From: UMGS1124 sp045613165
Lineage (GTDB): Bacteria > Bacillota_I > Bacilli_A > RF39 > UBA660
NCBI GenBank assembly: GCA_045613165.1
Contig: JAZLAK010000113.1
Location: forward strand, 1-9,553
Reading direction: 5' to 3'
DNA length: 9,553 nucleotides
A program made the position numbers and the translations under genes. Shown piece after piece: positions 1-6,093 of this stretch. Numbering within the stretch: position 1 is the stretch's first letter; each line of letters begins with the position of its first letter. The notes under the pieces are model-generated. The model worked only from the letters and a program-made list of their open reading frames with translations. It did no database searches and was not told the origin of the DNA.

Positions 1-1533
1 TATTGGTTTCATACCAGAAGATTGCATACCACCTAATGTACTTGGACTTAAGCCATTTGCATAAGGGTTAAACTTTTTAGGTACTACTGCTTCTCCTTCG
101 TGTATCATTGCCAATGTATCTTCAGGCACATAATTAGTACCGACTGCTAGTCTAGGTACTTTGCCTATGTTAATACCCCACTTTTGTCCACCAACACCTG
201 GAACCCATTTTGGTATCTTGATTTGGATTTTATTTAAACCACCTATTACAGTATTAATTGCATCTATAATTAAGTTAAGTGGAGCCTTTACTATTTCTAC
301 TAAACCATTGAAGATATTAGAAAGGACATCTTTTATTCCCTTAAATGTTTTTTCAATACCTGTTTTTACGGTATTAAATGCTTTTACTATTTTATCTATA
401 ATTCCTTTTACTAGATTATACCAAAACTCAAAGTATGTTTTAAATAAGTTTCCTACAAACTCAAATGCAGGTTTTACCATATCTATAAAAGAATTGAATG
501 CTTTTTTTATAGCGTCCCACATTCCCACAAAGAAGTTTCTAAATGCTTCACAGTTATTCCATAAATATACAAATGCTGCTACTAAAGCAATTATTGCAGC
601 AGTTATTGCCACTGCTGGATTTGCTAGTAATACTGCGTTAAATGCAGCTACTGCTGTTGTTATCTTTTTAATAATTAAGAACCCTGCTATTATATTAACA
701 AAGGTTAATAAAGGAACTGCTATTGCCATTACTATATCTTTGTTTTTTGTTAACCAATTAAACATATCAGTAAGTGGTGGTATTATACTCTTAATAGCAT
801 TGAAAAATCCTTCACTCATACTACCAGCAAATACATCAAAACTTTCTTTTAAGTTTGACATAGAACCTTTATATGTTTTAGATTGTTTTTCCATTGCTTT
901 ATAATATTTTCCACCTTTATTAGATGCTTGTTGTAAAGCCTTACTTAACATATCATAAGTAACATCTAATTGTGATGCTTCTTCTCTCGTAACACCCATA
1001 CTATCTGCAAGTAAACCATATATATCGATACCTGCGTATGCAAATTGTTTTATATCTAGTGCTGATGCTTTACCAACATTCTTTATTTGTTGTAAGTTTA
1101 CTGCCATTCTTGATAATTCAGCATTACCACCACCACTAGCAGATATTGCATCTCCTAATGCTAGTATATCGGCTCTTGCATCTTCTGCACTTAAACCTGT
1201 TGCAAGTAATAGGCTTTCAGCTTGTGTTAAACTTGATACTTCAAATGGTGTAGCAAGTGCGTCTTTTTTGATTTGTTCTAATACTGCTTCTGCTTTTTCT
1301 GCACTACCAGTTAATGTTTCAAGTCTAGTTAAATAAGTTTCTATTTCAGCATTATAATTTATACCTGTTTTTAATATAGAAACTGCGAAAGCATCGGCAG
1401 CAGCAGTTAAACCTAAAAATGCTACTTCTCCAGTTTTTTGTAACCTTTGAAGTTTTTTCTCTTGTTCTTTTATGGCACTGTCTGCATCTTTAGTATCGCC
1501 TTTGAACTTAATTAAGACTTCTGCACTATTCAT
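1..1533 (-). CDS. Tape measure protein, N-terminal 511 residues (partial at window edge)
   Basis: The frame is open from ATG at 1533 to base 1 with no stop, so the 3' end is missing. AAAGGAGAG stands just upstream as ribosome binding site. In siphoviruses this protein fills the tail tube, sets tail length and is ejected with the DNA. Residues 1-60 are charged and helical (MNSAEVLIKFKGDTKDADSA). Residues 85-210 resemble the conserved TMP N-terminal domain (TPFEVSSLTQAESLLLATG, then AYAGIDIYGLLADSMGV). Two hydrophobic segments at about 270-288 and 305-327 could be membrane-inserting. Amphipathic helix repeats rich in F, V and I follow at about 335-435. Near the edge GTNYVPEDTLAMIHEGEAVV is a motif commonly found close to the end of Gram-positive phage tape measures, so probably little is missing. 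That would make this a short tape measure. It follows the tail tube gene directly, with a terminator between them. The identification is by domain layout and position. Confidence 0.88.
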   Translation of the reverse strand, partial: MNSAEVLIKFKGDTKDADSAIKEQEKKLQRLQKTGEVAFLGLTAAADAFAVSILKTGINYNAEIETYLTRLETLTGSAEKAEAVLEQIKKDALATPFEVSSLTQAESLLLATGLSAEDARADILALGDAISASGGGNAELSRMAVNLQQIKNVGKASALDIKQFAYAGIDIYGLLADSMGVTREEASQLDVTYDMLSKALQQASNKGGKYYKAMEKQSKTYKGSMSNLKESFDVFAGSMSEGFFNAIKSIIPPLTDMFNWLTKNKDIVMAIAVPLLTFVNIIAGFLIIKKITTAVAAFNAVLLANPAVAITAAIIALVAAFVYLWNNCEAFRNFFVGMWDAIKKAFNSFIDMVKPAFEFVGNLFKTYFEFWYNLVKGIIDKIVKAFNTVKTGIEKTFKGIKDVLSNIFNGLVEIVKAPLNLIIDAINTVIGGLNKIQIKIPKWVPGVGGQKWGINIGKVPRLAVGTNYVPEDTLAMIHEGEAVVPKKFNPYANGLSPSTLGGMQSSGMKPI

Positions 1534-1551
1534 ATAATCTCTCCTTTCTAT

Positions 1552-1584
1552 AAAAATAAAAAAGTAGAAGTTTTACCCCCTACT
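1552..1584 (-). terminator. Intrinsic terminator between tail tube and tape measure genes
   Basis: On the minus strand AGTAGGGG (1584-1577) pairs with CTTCTACT (1570-1563). This gives 8 bp with two G-U pairs around a 6-base loop GTAAAA, followed directly by TTTTT-A-TTTTT. The G-U pairs become A-C mismatches when read from the plus strand, so the hairpin is oriented for minus-strand RNA. It starts 10 bases after the tail tube stop and ends before the tape measure ribosome binding site. It would lower tape measure mRNA relative to tube mRNA, which fits the few tape measure copies and many tube copies in a tail. Confidence 0.7.
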
Positions 1585-1593
1585 CTAAAGGAC

Positions 1594-2067
1594 TTATGCT
1601 GATGCTACTTCAGTTGCTTTTCCTATTAATTGCATTTCGAATGAGAACTCACTTTCATCTTCTGCTGCTCCACCTAAATCGCTTAAGTTAAGAGATACTT
1701 GTGCTTGATAAGTAGTATATTCTAATGTGCTATTATTTACACCACTTAATAAATCAAACTTAACAAGTATTCCACTGAATTGTGAAACTTCTCCATCAGC
1801 GATTAATGTATGAACTTTATCTAAGAAAGCTATATCTCCATCGTTGTTTACATCAAGTTTTAAAGTACCTGTTAATGTAACACTTGCTCCAGTAATTAGT
1901 TTTCTTTGTAAAGCATCACAGAAAACATAAAAATCTTTTTCTTCTAGTTCTGTTTCTACACCAATTTCGCTTGTAGTACAGATAGTAGTGAATGTTGGAT
2001 TTTCAGTAGTTCCTGTATTAATTGCTAGGTTTTTAATAAGTTCTCTATTACTAATGTACCATTCCAT
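1594..2067 (-). CDS. Major tail protein (tail tube protein)
   Basis: A 157-residue protein starting at ATG 2067 behind AAAGGAGG. It is likely the tail tube subunit, which stacks in hexameric rings around the tape measure. The evidence is its size, its position after four connector genes and before the tape measure, and its beta-rich sequence (ASVTLTGTLKLDV at 61-73; FSGILVKFDLLSGV at 97-110; TYQAQVSLNLSDLGG at 119-133; ESEFSFEMQLIGKATEV near the end). The family usually starts with a short specific N-terminus and ends with such a beta strand. An unusual point is the loop at 72-83, DVNNDGDIAFLD, which matches the DxNxDGxIxxxD pattern of dockerin/EF-hand calcium loops. A terminator hairpin follows the stop. 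No sheath gene accompanies it, so the tail is probably non-contractile. Confidence 0.82.
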   Translation of the reverse strand: MEWYISNRELIKNLAINTGTTENPTFTTICTTSEIGVETELEEKDFYVFCDALQRKLITGASVTLTGTLKLDVNNDGDIAFLDKVHTLIADGEVSQFSGILVKFDLLSGVNNSTLEYTTYQAQVSLNLSDLGGAAEDESEFSFEMQLIGKATEVASA

Positions 2068-2079
2068 AATTTTCCTCCT

Positions 2080-2508
2080 TTATGCTATCCTATTTACTAT
2101 ACATTGAAGGGTAGCCGTATAACTTACTCTACGGATATCTTCATAAGCAACAGTTCTAGGATTGTTAAATTGTTTGAACATTATTTGCCATTTTTGTGTT
2201 TCTTTATTTTTGTTTTTATCAACTGTTTCCCAATCAAAATATATATTATTTCCTATTAAATTGCCTATAATTACACTTGTTTCCTTTGCATCTTTGATAT
2301 TATCGCCGTAAATGTCTATATTGTAATAATTAAATAAAGGGTTAGCATCATAGAATACTACTTTTTGTCCTGAAGTTTCTTGCACAACAATTACTTTGAT
2401 ATCATTATCGTTTGTTGAATATTCAGCTTTGATCTTATATCCATTTATAATAGAGTCAAGATATGCTATCAACACTAGATTTTTATTATTTATATCTGTT
2501 TCTGTCAT
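2080..2508 (-). CDS. Tail terminator / minor capsid protein (Minor_capsid_3-like)
   Basis: A 142-residue protein directly upstream of the tail tube gene. In Gram-positive siphophages this position normally holds the tail completion or terminator protein, which caps the tube and joins it to the head (SPP1 gp17-like role; often annotated as minor capsid protein 3). The sequence has an N-terminal helix (NLVLIAYLDSIING, about 10-23), central beta strands (IKVIVVQETSGQKVVFYDAN, about 37-56) and a C-terminal segment RRVSYTATLQCIVNRIA typical of an edge strand. The ATG lies one base after the TAG of the preceding gene. Its AAGGAG lies inside the last codons of that gene, so translation is probably coupled. 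The family name is inferred from size and order, since no catalytic motif exists to confirm it. Confidence 0.6.
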   Translation of the reverse strand: MTETDINNKNLVLIAYLDSIINGYKIKAEYSTNDNDIKVIVVQETSGQKVVFYDANPLFNYYNIDIYGDNIKDAKETSVIIGNLIGNNIYFDWETVDKNKNKETQKWQIMFKQFNNPRTVAYEDIRRVSYTATLQCIVNRIA

Positions 2509-2509
2509 A

Positions 2510-2863
2510 CTATATCTCCTTCTTTGCTTTTAATACTGCATCTGCTAAGAGTAAAGCACCTTTTTCATTAAAGCAATTATAGTACCATTGTGGCTTAGTG
2601 CTTTTATTAGTCCAATTAACATTCGTCATTTTCCATACTGATGTAGCATAGTCAACTCCTGCTGTTAATCCATACTCTTTTTGACTACCAACAACTGGTT
2701 CTTTAACTTCTTCTCTTCTTAAGGTTCCTGTTCTATATGGAAAAGCATTTCTACTTTTCGTAAACTCTCTTGTAGCTATTGCTGTATTATAAACAACTTT
2801 GTCTTCAAAAAGATTTATTTGTTCTACTGGCAACCCTCTTATTATTTGTATTTCAATATCCAT
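2510..2863 (-). CDS. Minor capsid / head-tail joining protein (Minor_capsid_2 or gp10-like)
   Basis: A 117-residue neck protein. Its ATG shares one base with the preceding stop (TAATG), a sign of termination-reinitiation coupling. The motif FPYRTGTLRREEV (41-53), followed by EYGLTAGVDYATSVW (63-77), is the pattern seen in HK97 gp10-like and Minor_capsid_2 proteins: a helix, a 'Y-R-T-G-x-L' turn, then a strand ending in 'YAxxV'. The C-terminus (WYYNCFNEKGALLLADAVLKA) is helical, as expected for that family. These proteins sit in the neck between head connector and tail terminator. The position third among four small genes between capsid and tail tube supports this. Confidence 0.68.
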   Translation of the reverse strand: MDIEIQIIRGLPVEQINLFEDKVVYNTAIATREFTKSRNAFPYRTGTLRREEVKEPVVGSQKEYGLTAGVDYATSVWKMTNVNWTNKSTKPQWYYNCFNEKGALLLADAVLKAKKEI

Positions 2864-3165
2864 TATTTTACTGCTAGTATAATATTAGCAACTTTGTTCC
2901 ATATCCAATTATCTTTCATATCTATTATAGAGAATGTCCTATCATTAACTATTATTTCATCGCCTTCTCTTACATCTACACTACTCTTAACTATGAAATA
3001 GCCTTTTGCTTGTGCAGTTGTATATTCGCCGAAAGCAACGCTCTCATCAACATTATAAGGACATACTTTTATGTCTACTTCTTGTTTGTCTTGGTCGTCA
3101 TATACACTACTTTCATTTCTATTATTTTGAATTAAAGTAGCAGGTATTCCATTGACATTAAACAT
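2863..3165 (-). CDS. Head closure / minor capsid protein (Minor_capsid_1-like)
   Basis: A 100-residue protein. A TTG at 3177 is in frame, but I choose the ATG at 3165. GGAG lies six bases before it and it starts one base after the TAA of the upstream connector gene, the usual spacing in this operon. The protein has beta-rich segments (GYFIVKSSVDVREGDEIIVN and RTFSIIDMKDNWIW), which fit the small barrel of head closure or stopper proteins (SPP1 gp16-like; Minor_capsid_1). These bind the connector after packaging, seal DNA in the head and give the tail a docking surface. The gene order connector, this gene, gp10-like, tail terminator matches that layout. Family assignment rests on length, strand pattern and order. 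Confidence 0.6.
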   Translation of the reverse strand: MFNVNGIPATLIQNNRNESSVYDDQDKQEVDIKVCPYNVDESVAFGEYTTAQAKGYFIVKSSVDVREGDEIIVNDRTFSIIDMKDNWIWNKVANIILAVK

Positions 3166-3166
3166 A

Positions 3167-3532
3167 TTAATCTCCAAACGGTATATTCATACCTTTATTG
3201 TAATTAATTGGATTTCCTCTATATAGATAACCAGCATTCCCTAGCATTCTTAATGCAAGTGTACTTATATCACTTATAAGATCACTTTCCATTGCTCCTG
3301 CTTTAATTGAACCACGATTATCTAAAAAAGGTATTTCGTATTCTAACATAAATCTTAATTGTTCCATACTGGCATTTTTAATAGCCATAGGGCAAGTTGT
3401 ATCGTTCCAATTTGGATTACGATATCTTACCCCTACTTGACTATATATCATTTCACAAGCCATTTCTATTTGATAATTAGAAACTTCTGTGTCATATTTT
3501 TCTTCGTATTCTTCTATTGTAAAGAATTGCAT
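3167..3532 (-). CDS. Head-tail connector adaptor protein (HK97 gp6 / SPP1 gp15-like)
   Basis: A 121-residue, mostly helical protein encoded immediately after the major capsid gene. This is where the adaptor that forms a ring under the portal is normally found. The pattern fits gp6/gp15-like adaptors: a short N-terminal helix (FTIEEYEEKYDTEVSNYQIE), a second helix carrying SQVGVRYRNPNWNDTTCP, then a long helix (AIKNASMEQLRFMLEYEIPF) and a final helix with SDLISDISTLALRMLGNAG. The tail end YNKGMNIPFGD is flexible. The ATG at 3532 is preceded only by AAAGTAGGTG, a weaker ribosome binding site than elsewhere here, and both are folded into a hairpin. One base separates its stop from the next gene's ATG. 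Confidence 0.7.
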   Translation of the reverse strand: MQFFTIEEYEEKYDTEVSNYQIEMACEMIYSQVGVRYRNPNWNDTTCPMAIKNASMEQLRFMLEYEIPFLDNRGSIKAGAMESDLISDISTLALRMLGNAGYLYRGNPINYNKGMNIPFGD

Positions 3533-3546
3533 AGGTTTTCACCTAC
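3531..3546 (-). promoter_or_regulatory. RBS-sequestering hairpin before the connector gene
   Basis: On the minus strand TAGGT (3545-3541) pairs with ACCTA (3536-3532) around a GAAA tetraloop, with an added G-U pair outside (3546/3531). The stem contains the only Shine-Dalgarno-like bases (AGGTG) and the A and U of the AUG start. No U-tract follows, so it is not a terminator. It would limit initiation on the connector mRNA right after the very highly translated capsid gene, matching the needed ratio of hundreds of capsid subunits to about a dozen connector subunits. The structure is seen directly; its effect is inferred. Confidence 0.5.
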
Positions 3547-3552
3547 TTTCTA

Positions 3553-4398
3553 TTAAGCTGATATTTCGTCTACTAATCTTACGATAGCTTCAGGTCTAAC
3601 AACTTCTGCACCAAACATTTGGTTTCCTTCAAGAACATAGTATCCAGGATATCCTTGTGGACTATTATGTTGAACGAATGCACTGAAGAATGTATCTCCT
3701 ACAACTGCGATTGGGTTGAAGAAGTATCCAATAGTTCCGTCTAATACATTGTCATTGATTTCGAATGCAGATATACCATAAGCAACTGCTATGATACCCA
3801 TATCTACACCTTCGCGTCCAGACATAGTTTCATATTTAAGAACTGAAGTTAATGCTGATACATAGTTAGCATATTCAGTAGCTCCTAAACCAATTCTATA
3901 ATCTCCTGTGATATCTTTATTGAATAATTTAGCTCTTAAAGAGTTAAGTAATTTGATGTAGTCATCGCTAGTAGTTGGAGCCCATTCGAACTCGTCCATA
4001 GTAGCTGCTGCTAATTTACCATATCCATAAGTATCGATTTGTTTAGCAATAGCACTGTCTTCTAGGTCAGCTGCATCTTGAATAGCGTTAGTAATATCGC
4101 TTCCAGAAACTACTAATGGTACACGGATTGAATAATCCATTGGTAATTCAGTTAAATCTACCATAGTGTGAGTATAAGTAGTTAATGCTGGTGTTAATCC
4201 ACTTTGGATTTCTTTTGTTTCTCTAACATTTACTGATAGAGCATTAGTTTTTGCTATTTCGATTACTGGAGATCCAGTTTGTCTTAATTCTCCAATATAG
4301 TTAGTATTTAAAAACTTGTAGAATGTTGATTGATATAAAATGCTATCATACACTCTTTTTGCGAATGCTTGTAAATCTAAGTTTACTTCTGCGTACAT
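3553..4398 (-). CDS. Major capsid protein (HK97 fold)
   Basis: A 281-residue protein that builds the icosahedral shell. It starts at ATG 4398 behind GAAGGAGAG. The N-terminus (LDLQAFAKRVYDSILYQSTF, about 7-26) is the usual N-arm. SPVIEIAKTNALSVN (43-57) and TMVDLTELPMDYSIRVPLVV (78-97) form the E-loop and strand region. The long helix DITNAIQDAADLEDSAIAKQ follows. The A-domain occupies about 150-275, with typical segments SLRAKLFNKDI and AEVVRPEAIVRLV. No N-terminal scaffolding (delta) domain is present, in keeping with a separate scaffold gene just upstream. No protease gene is seen between portal and capsid, so processing of the HK97 kind is not indicated. Its place after scaffold and before connectors is the canonical one. 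Confidence 0.85.
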   Translation of the reverse strand: MYAEVNLDLQAFAKRVYDSILYQSTFYKFLNTNYIGELRQTGSPVIEIAKTNALSVNVRETKEIQSGLTPALTTYTHTMVDLTELPMDYSIRVPLVVSGSDITNAIQDAADLEDSAIAKQIDTYGYGKLAAATMDEFEWAPTTSDDYIKLLNSLRAKLFNKDITGDYRIGLGATEYANYVSALTSVLKYETMSGREGVDMGIIAVAYGISAFEINDNVLDGTIGYFFNPIAVVGDTFFSAFVQHNSPQGYPGYYVLEGNQMFGAEVVRPEAIVRLVDEISA

Positions 4399-4416
4399 AA
4401 TTTAATCTCTCCTTCT

Positions 4417-4941
4417 CTATTTGATTACTAAATCTTTAATTCTTGAGTTTCTAGTAATCTTTATTTCTTGTTTTGTTTCGTTTGTTGAATTAAAACTAGG
4501 TTCTTCTGGTATTTTAGGTTTTTCTGGTTCGTTAGAAGTAAAACCAAATGTAGATCCATAGCGTTCTTTGATAGCAGAAAATGCTTTTACATCATCTTCT
4601 TCACTTTCATAAACACTGTTTCTTAATTTAGATACTTCTTCTAAGTCTTCCTTTCTAAATCCTAAAGAAACCATTTCAACTTTTTGTTTTAATCCTTGAT
4701 TTGCATTAGTTAGTTCTGTATTTCGTGCCTCAATATCAGCATAAGACTTTTCCAACTTATTTTTTTCATCTTCAAGTGTAGTGTATTTTGATGTATATTC
4801 TTTTTCAGCTTCGTTTCTTGCTTTGTCTACTTCTTCACTTAATACATAACCTTTTCTAATGTCTTTTTCAAGTTTTTCGAAGTCAATGTCTTCGTTGGAC
4901 ACTTGAATATCCTTGTTTTTTAGATATTTTGAAATATCCAT
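4417..4941 (-). CDS. Capsid scaffolding protein
   Basis: A 174-residue protein. The frame stays open up to ATG 5001, but I choose the ATG at 4941. AGGAGG is seven bases upstream of it, while the longer start has no ribosome binding site and would cut into a strongly folded non-coding segment. It is an acidic, lysine/glutamate-rich helix. Residues about 35-90 look like a coiled coil (VDKARNEAEKEYTSKYTTLE and following). A proline-rich hinge lies at about 138-149 (NEPEKPKIPEEP). The basic C-terminal helix (ITRNSRIKDLVIK) is the part that in this class binds the capsid inner face. It directs procapsid assembly and leaves before DNA fills the head. The position between minor head and capsid genes is standard. 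GpG/phage_GP20-like family membership is likely but not proven. Confidence 0.8.
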   Translation of the reverse strand: MDISKYLKNKDIQVSNEDIDFEKLEKDIRKGYVLSEEVDKARNEAEKEYTSKYTTLEDEKNKLEKSYADIEARNTELTNANQGLKQKVEMVSLGFRKEDLEEVSKLRNSVYESEEDDVKAFSAIKERYGSTFGFTSNEPEKPKIPEEPSFNSTNETKQEIKITRNSRIKDLVIK

Positions 4942-4979
4942 TATTCTTCCTCCTATTTGTCGACTATTTAGAAGTGAGT

Positions 4980-5054
4980 GGTGGCACTTTATAAGCACCA
5001 TTGAATAGATATTTGTTTCTAATCATATATTTCCCATTAGAACTTTGGTGGCAC
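4980..5054 (-). repeat. Direct repeat of GTGCCACC in the pre-scaffold gap
   Basis: GTGCCACC occurs on the minus strand at 5054-5047 and again at 4987-4980, 67 bases apart. One copy lies inside and one outside the long 15-bp stem. Each copy forms the 3' arm of a local hairpin (GGCA/TGCC and GGTGCTT/AAGTGCC). The repeat could be a protein-binding element or a conserved RNA element. With only two 8-base copies, chance is not excluded. Confidence 0.35.
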
Positions 5055-5110
5055 AATGCCTTAAAAATATATCTAATATCTACTCAATGCAACCTATAAA
5101 GATTGCACTA
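4983..5110 (-). ncRNA. Candidate structured RNA / leader element before the scaffold gene
   Basis: The 186-base gap 4942-5127 is the longest in this tightly packed operon and carries no convincing gene. Read on the minus strand it folds well. CATTGAGTAGATATT (5089-5075) pairs with AATATCTATTCAATG (5013-4999), 15 bp with one G-U. Enclosed are GGCA-TTG-TGCC (5060-5050) and TTCTAAT (5042-5036) with ATTAGAA (5023-5017) around a 12-base loop. Just 5' is GCAATC-TTTATA-GGTTGC (5106-5089); just 3' is GGTGCTT-ATA-AAGTGCC (4999-4983). The flanking hairpins each compete with the long stem for one or two bases, so switching is conceivable. No U-tract terminator and no strong promoter was found. It resembles no riboswitch, tRNA or ribozyme core that I can recognise. 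It could be a cis-acting mRNA leader for scaffold and capsid, or a processed RNA. Confidence 0.42.
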
Positions 5111-5127
5111 TAAGGGACAGTTTATGC

Positions 5128-6093
5128 TTAACGATTAATTGCAATAACTTGTTTACGCAATTCCTCGGTAGGCAACTCATTTTGTAGTTCTTTTATTGAA
5201 CTATTTATTTTGTTGCGTTGTTGATTTAATCTATCAACTTCATCTTGGTTTCCTAATTCTTTTTGTATTCTTATATCACTTAATATTTCTTCTTTTCTAA
5301 GAGTTAAAGCATTTACCTGTTGTCTTATATCATATTCTCTTTCTATTTGTTCTCTATTTATTGTGCTATCAAGAACTAAATTAGGATTGTAAAAAGTTAG
5401 TTCACATTTACAGTTTGGGTGTAATAGTTCTTCAGCTCCATCATCTGCTGTTCCTAATAATCTCATACATTGTTCTTTACTCATTGCTATGTTTTGATGT
5501 TCGGCACAATGAATGCAACTAAAGTTATGACTTGGTATATAGTAATATCCTATATCCATATCATCTCCATCATTTAATGTTTGCACCCACCCATTTCTTG
5601 TAAGTGTTGTATTATATACCATAGAATTATAAGTGCTAGGCTTAACGAACCTTACTACTTCATTTTGTGCATTTCGATAAGCCTTGACATCACTTGTATA
5701 TTTTGGTACTAACTTTTTCAAATATTCGTCTTTGTTTGTTTTATAACCTAGACTTTCTATTCTTAATATGTATTCTTTTTCTTTTACTTTTGTAAACAAC
5801 TTATTTGTTTTAGGAATAACTGCTAATGCTGCTAGTCCTGCTATTGTTGTTTTTGTTTTGTCTAATTTTTTATTTGTATTTTTTTCGTGTAAATAAGCCT
5901 GATATTCGAAGATTTGTTCTTCTAGGTATGCCATATCATTTATACCCCATAAAGCCTCTAATTCAGCTTTAAAATACTCGACAGAACGGTCTTCTTGTAA
6001 ACACCTAAAAAATAATTCTTTAGATTTGTTTTGTAATTTTGCATATTTCAAGTTTACCTTAAATACACTATCAGCAATACTAAACTTCTTCAT
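5128..6093 (-). CDS. Minor head protein (Phage_min_cap2 / SPP1 gp7, Mu F-like)
   Basis: A 321-residue protein that overlaps the portal gene by 14 bases, so it is probably translationally coupled to it. Proteins of this group attach to the portal in the procapsid and may leave the head with the DNA. The diagnostic region is 188-235: SHNFSCIHCAEHQ (188-200) followed by LLHPNCKCELTFY (223-235). C193, C196, H199, H225, C228 and C230 form the Cys/His cluster typical of Phage_min_cap2 and Mu F-like proteins. The N-terminal 1-80 is helical and aromatic; a short hydrophobic stretch is at 82-94. Residues about 245-310 look like a coiled coil (REQIEREYDIRQQVNALTLR onward), which is longer than I would expect after the HPNC motif. 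The stop is followed by the folded non-coding gap. Confidence 0.83.
   Translation of the reverse strand: MKKFSIADSVFKVNLKYAKLQNKSKELFFRCLQEDRSVEYFKAELEALWGINDMAYLEEQIFEYQAYLHEKNTNKKLDKTKTTIAGLAALAVIPKTNKLFTKVKEKEYILRIESLGYKTNKDEYLKKLVPKYTSDVKAYRNAQNEVVRFVKPSTYNSMVYNTTLTRNGWVQTLNDGDDMDIGYYYIPSHNFSCIHCAEHQNIAMSKEQCMRLLGTADDGAEELLHPNCKCELTFYNPNLVLDSTINREQIEREYDIRQQVNALTLRKEEILSDIRIQKELGNQDEVDRLNQQRNKINSSIKELQNELPTEELRKQVIAINR

Noticed and set aside
161..904. A 247-codon open frame on the plus strand opposite the tape measure gene, and shorter plus-strand frames at 2819-3001, 3359-3556, 7065-7385 and 9201-9545.
   Set aside because: All lie antisense to well-supported minus-strand genes, lack ribosome binding sites, and have the F/I/L/S-rich composition of antisense readings of AT-rich coding DNA.
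3166..3177. TTG start for the head closure gene at 3177.
   Set aside because: GGAG is correctly spaced for the ATG at 3165, which also gives the one-base junction typical of this operon.
4942..5001. N-terminal extension of the scaffold gene starting at ATG 5001.
   Set aside because: No ribosome binding site precedes it, and the ATG at 4941 has AGGAGG at ideal spacing. The extension is basic and Cys/His-containing, unlike the rest of the protein.
4964..5026. A 20-residue reading frame (MIRNKYLFNGAYKVPPLTSK) within the pre-scaffold gap that could be a leader peptide.
   Set aside because: The only upstream purines are a weak GGGAAA, the start codon lies in the structured region, and such short frames are expected by chance.
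4983..5110. tRNA, known riboswitch or group I intron in the pre-scaffold gap.
   Set aside because: No T-loop, acceptor or anticodon arm pattern, no recognisable aptamer core, and the segment is too short for an intron.
5684..5715. TTGACA on the plus strand inside the minor head gene.
   Set aside because: The correctly spaced -10 (TACTAA) is poor and no plus-strand gene or RNA follows.
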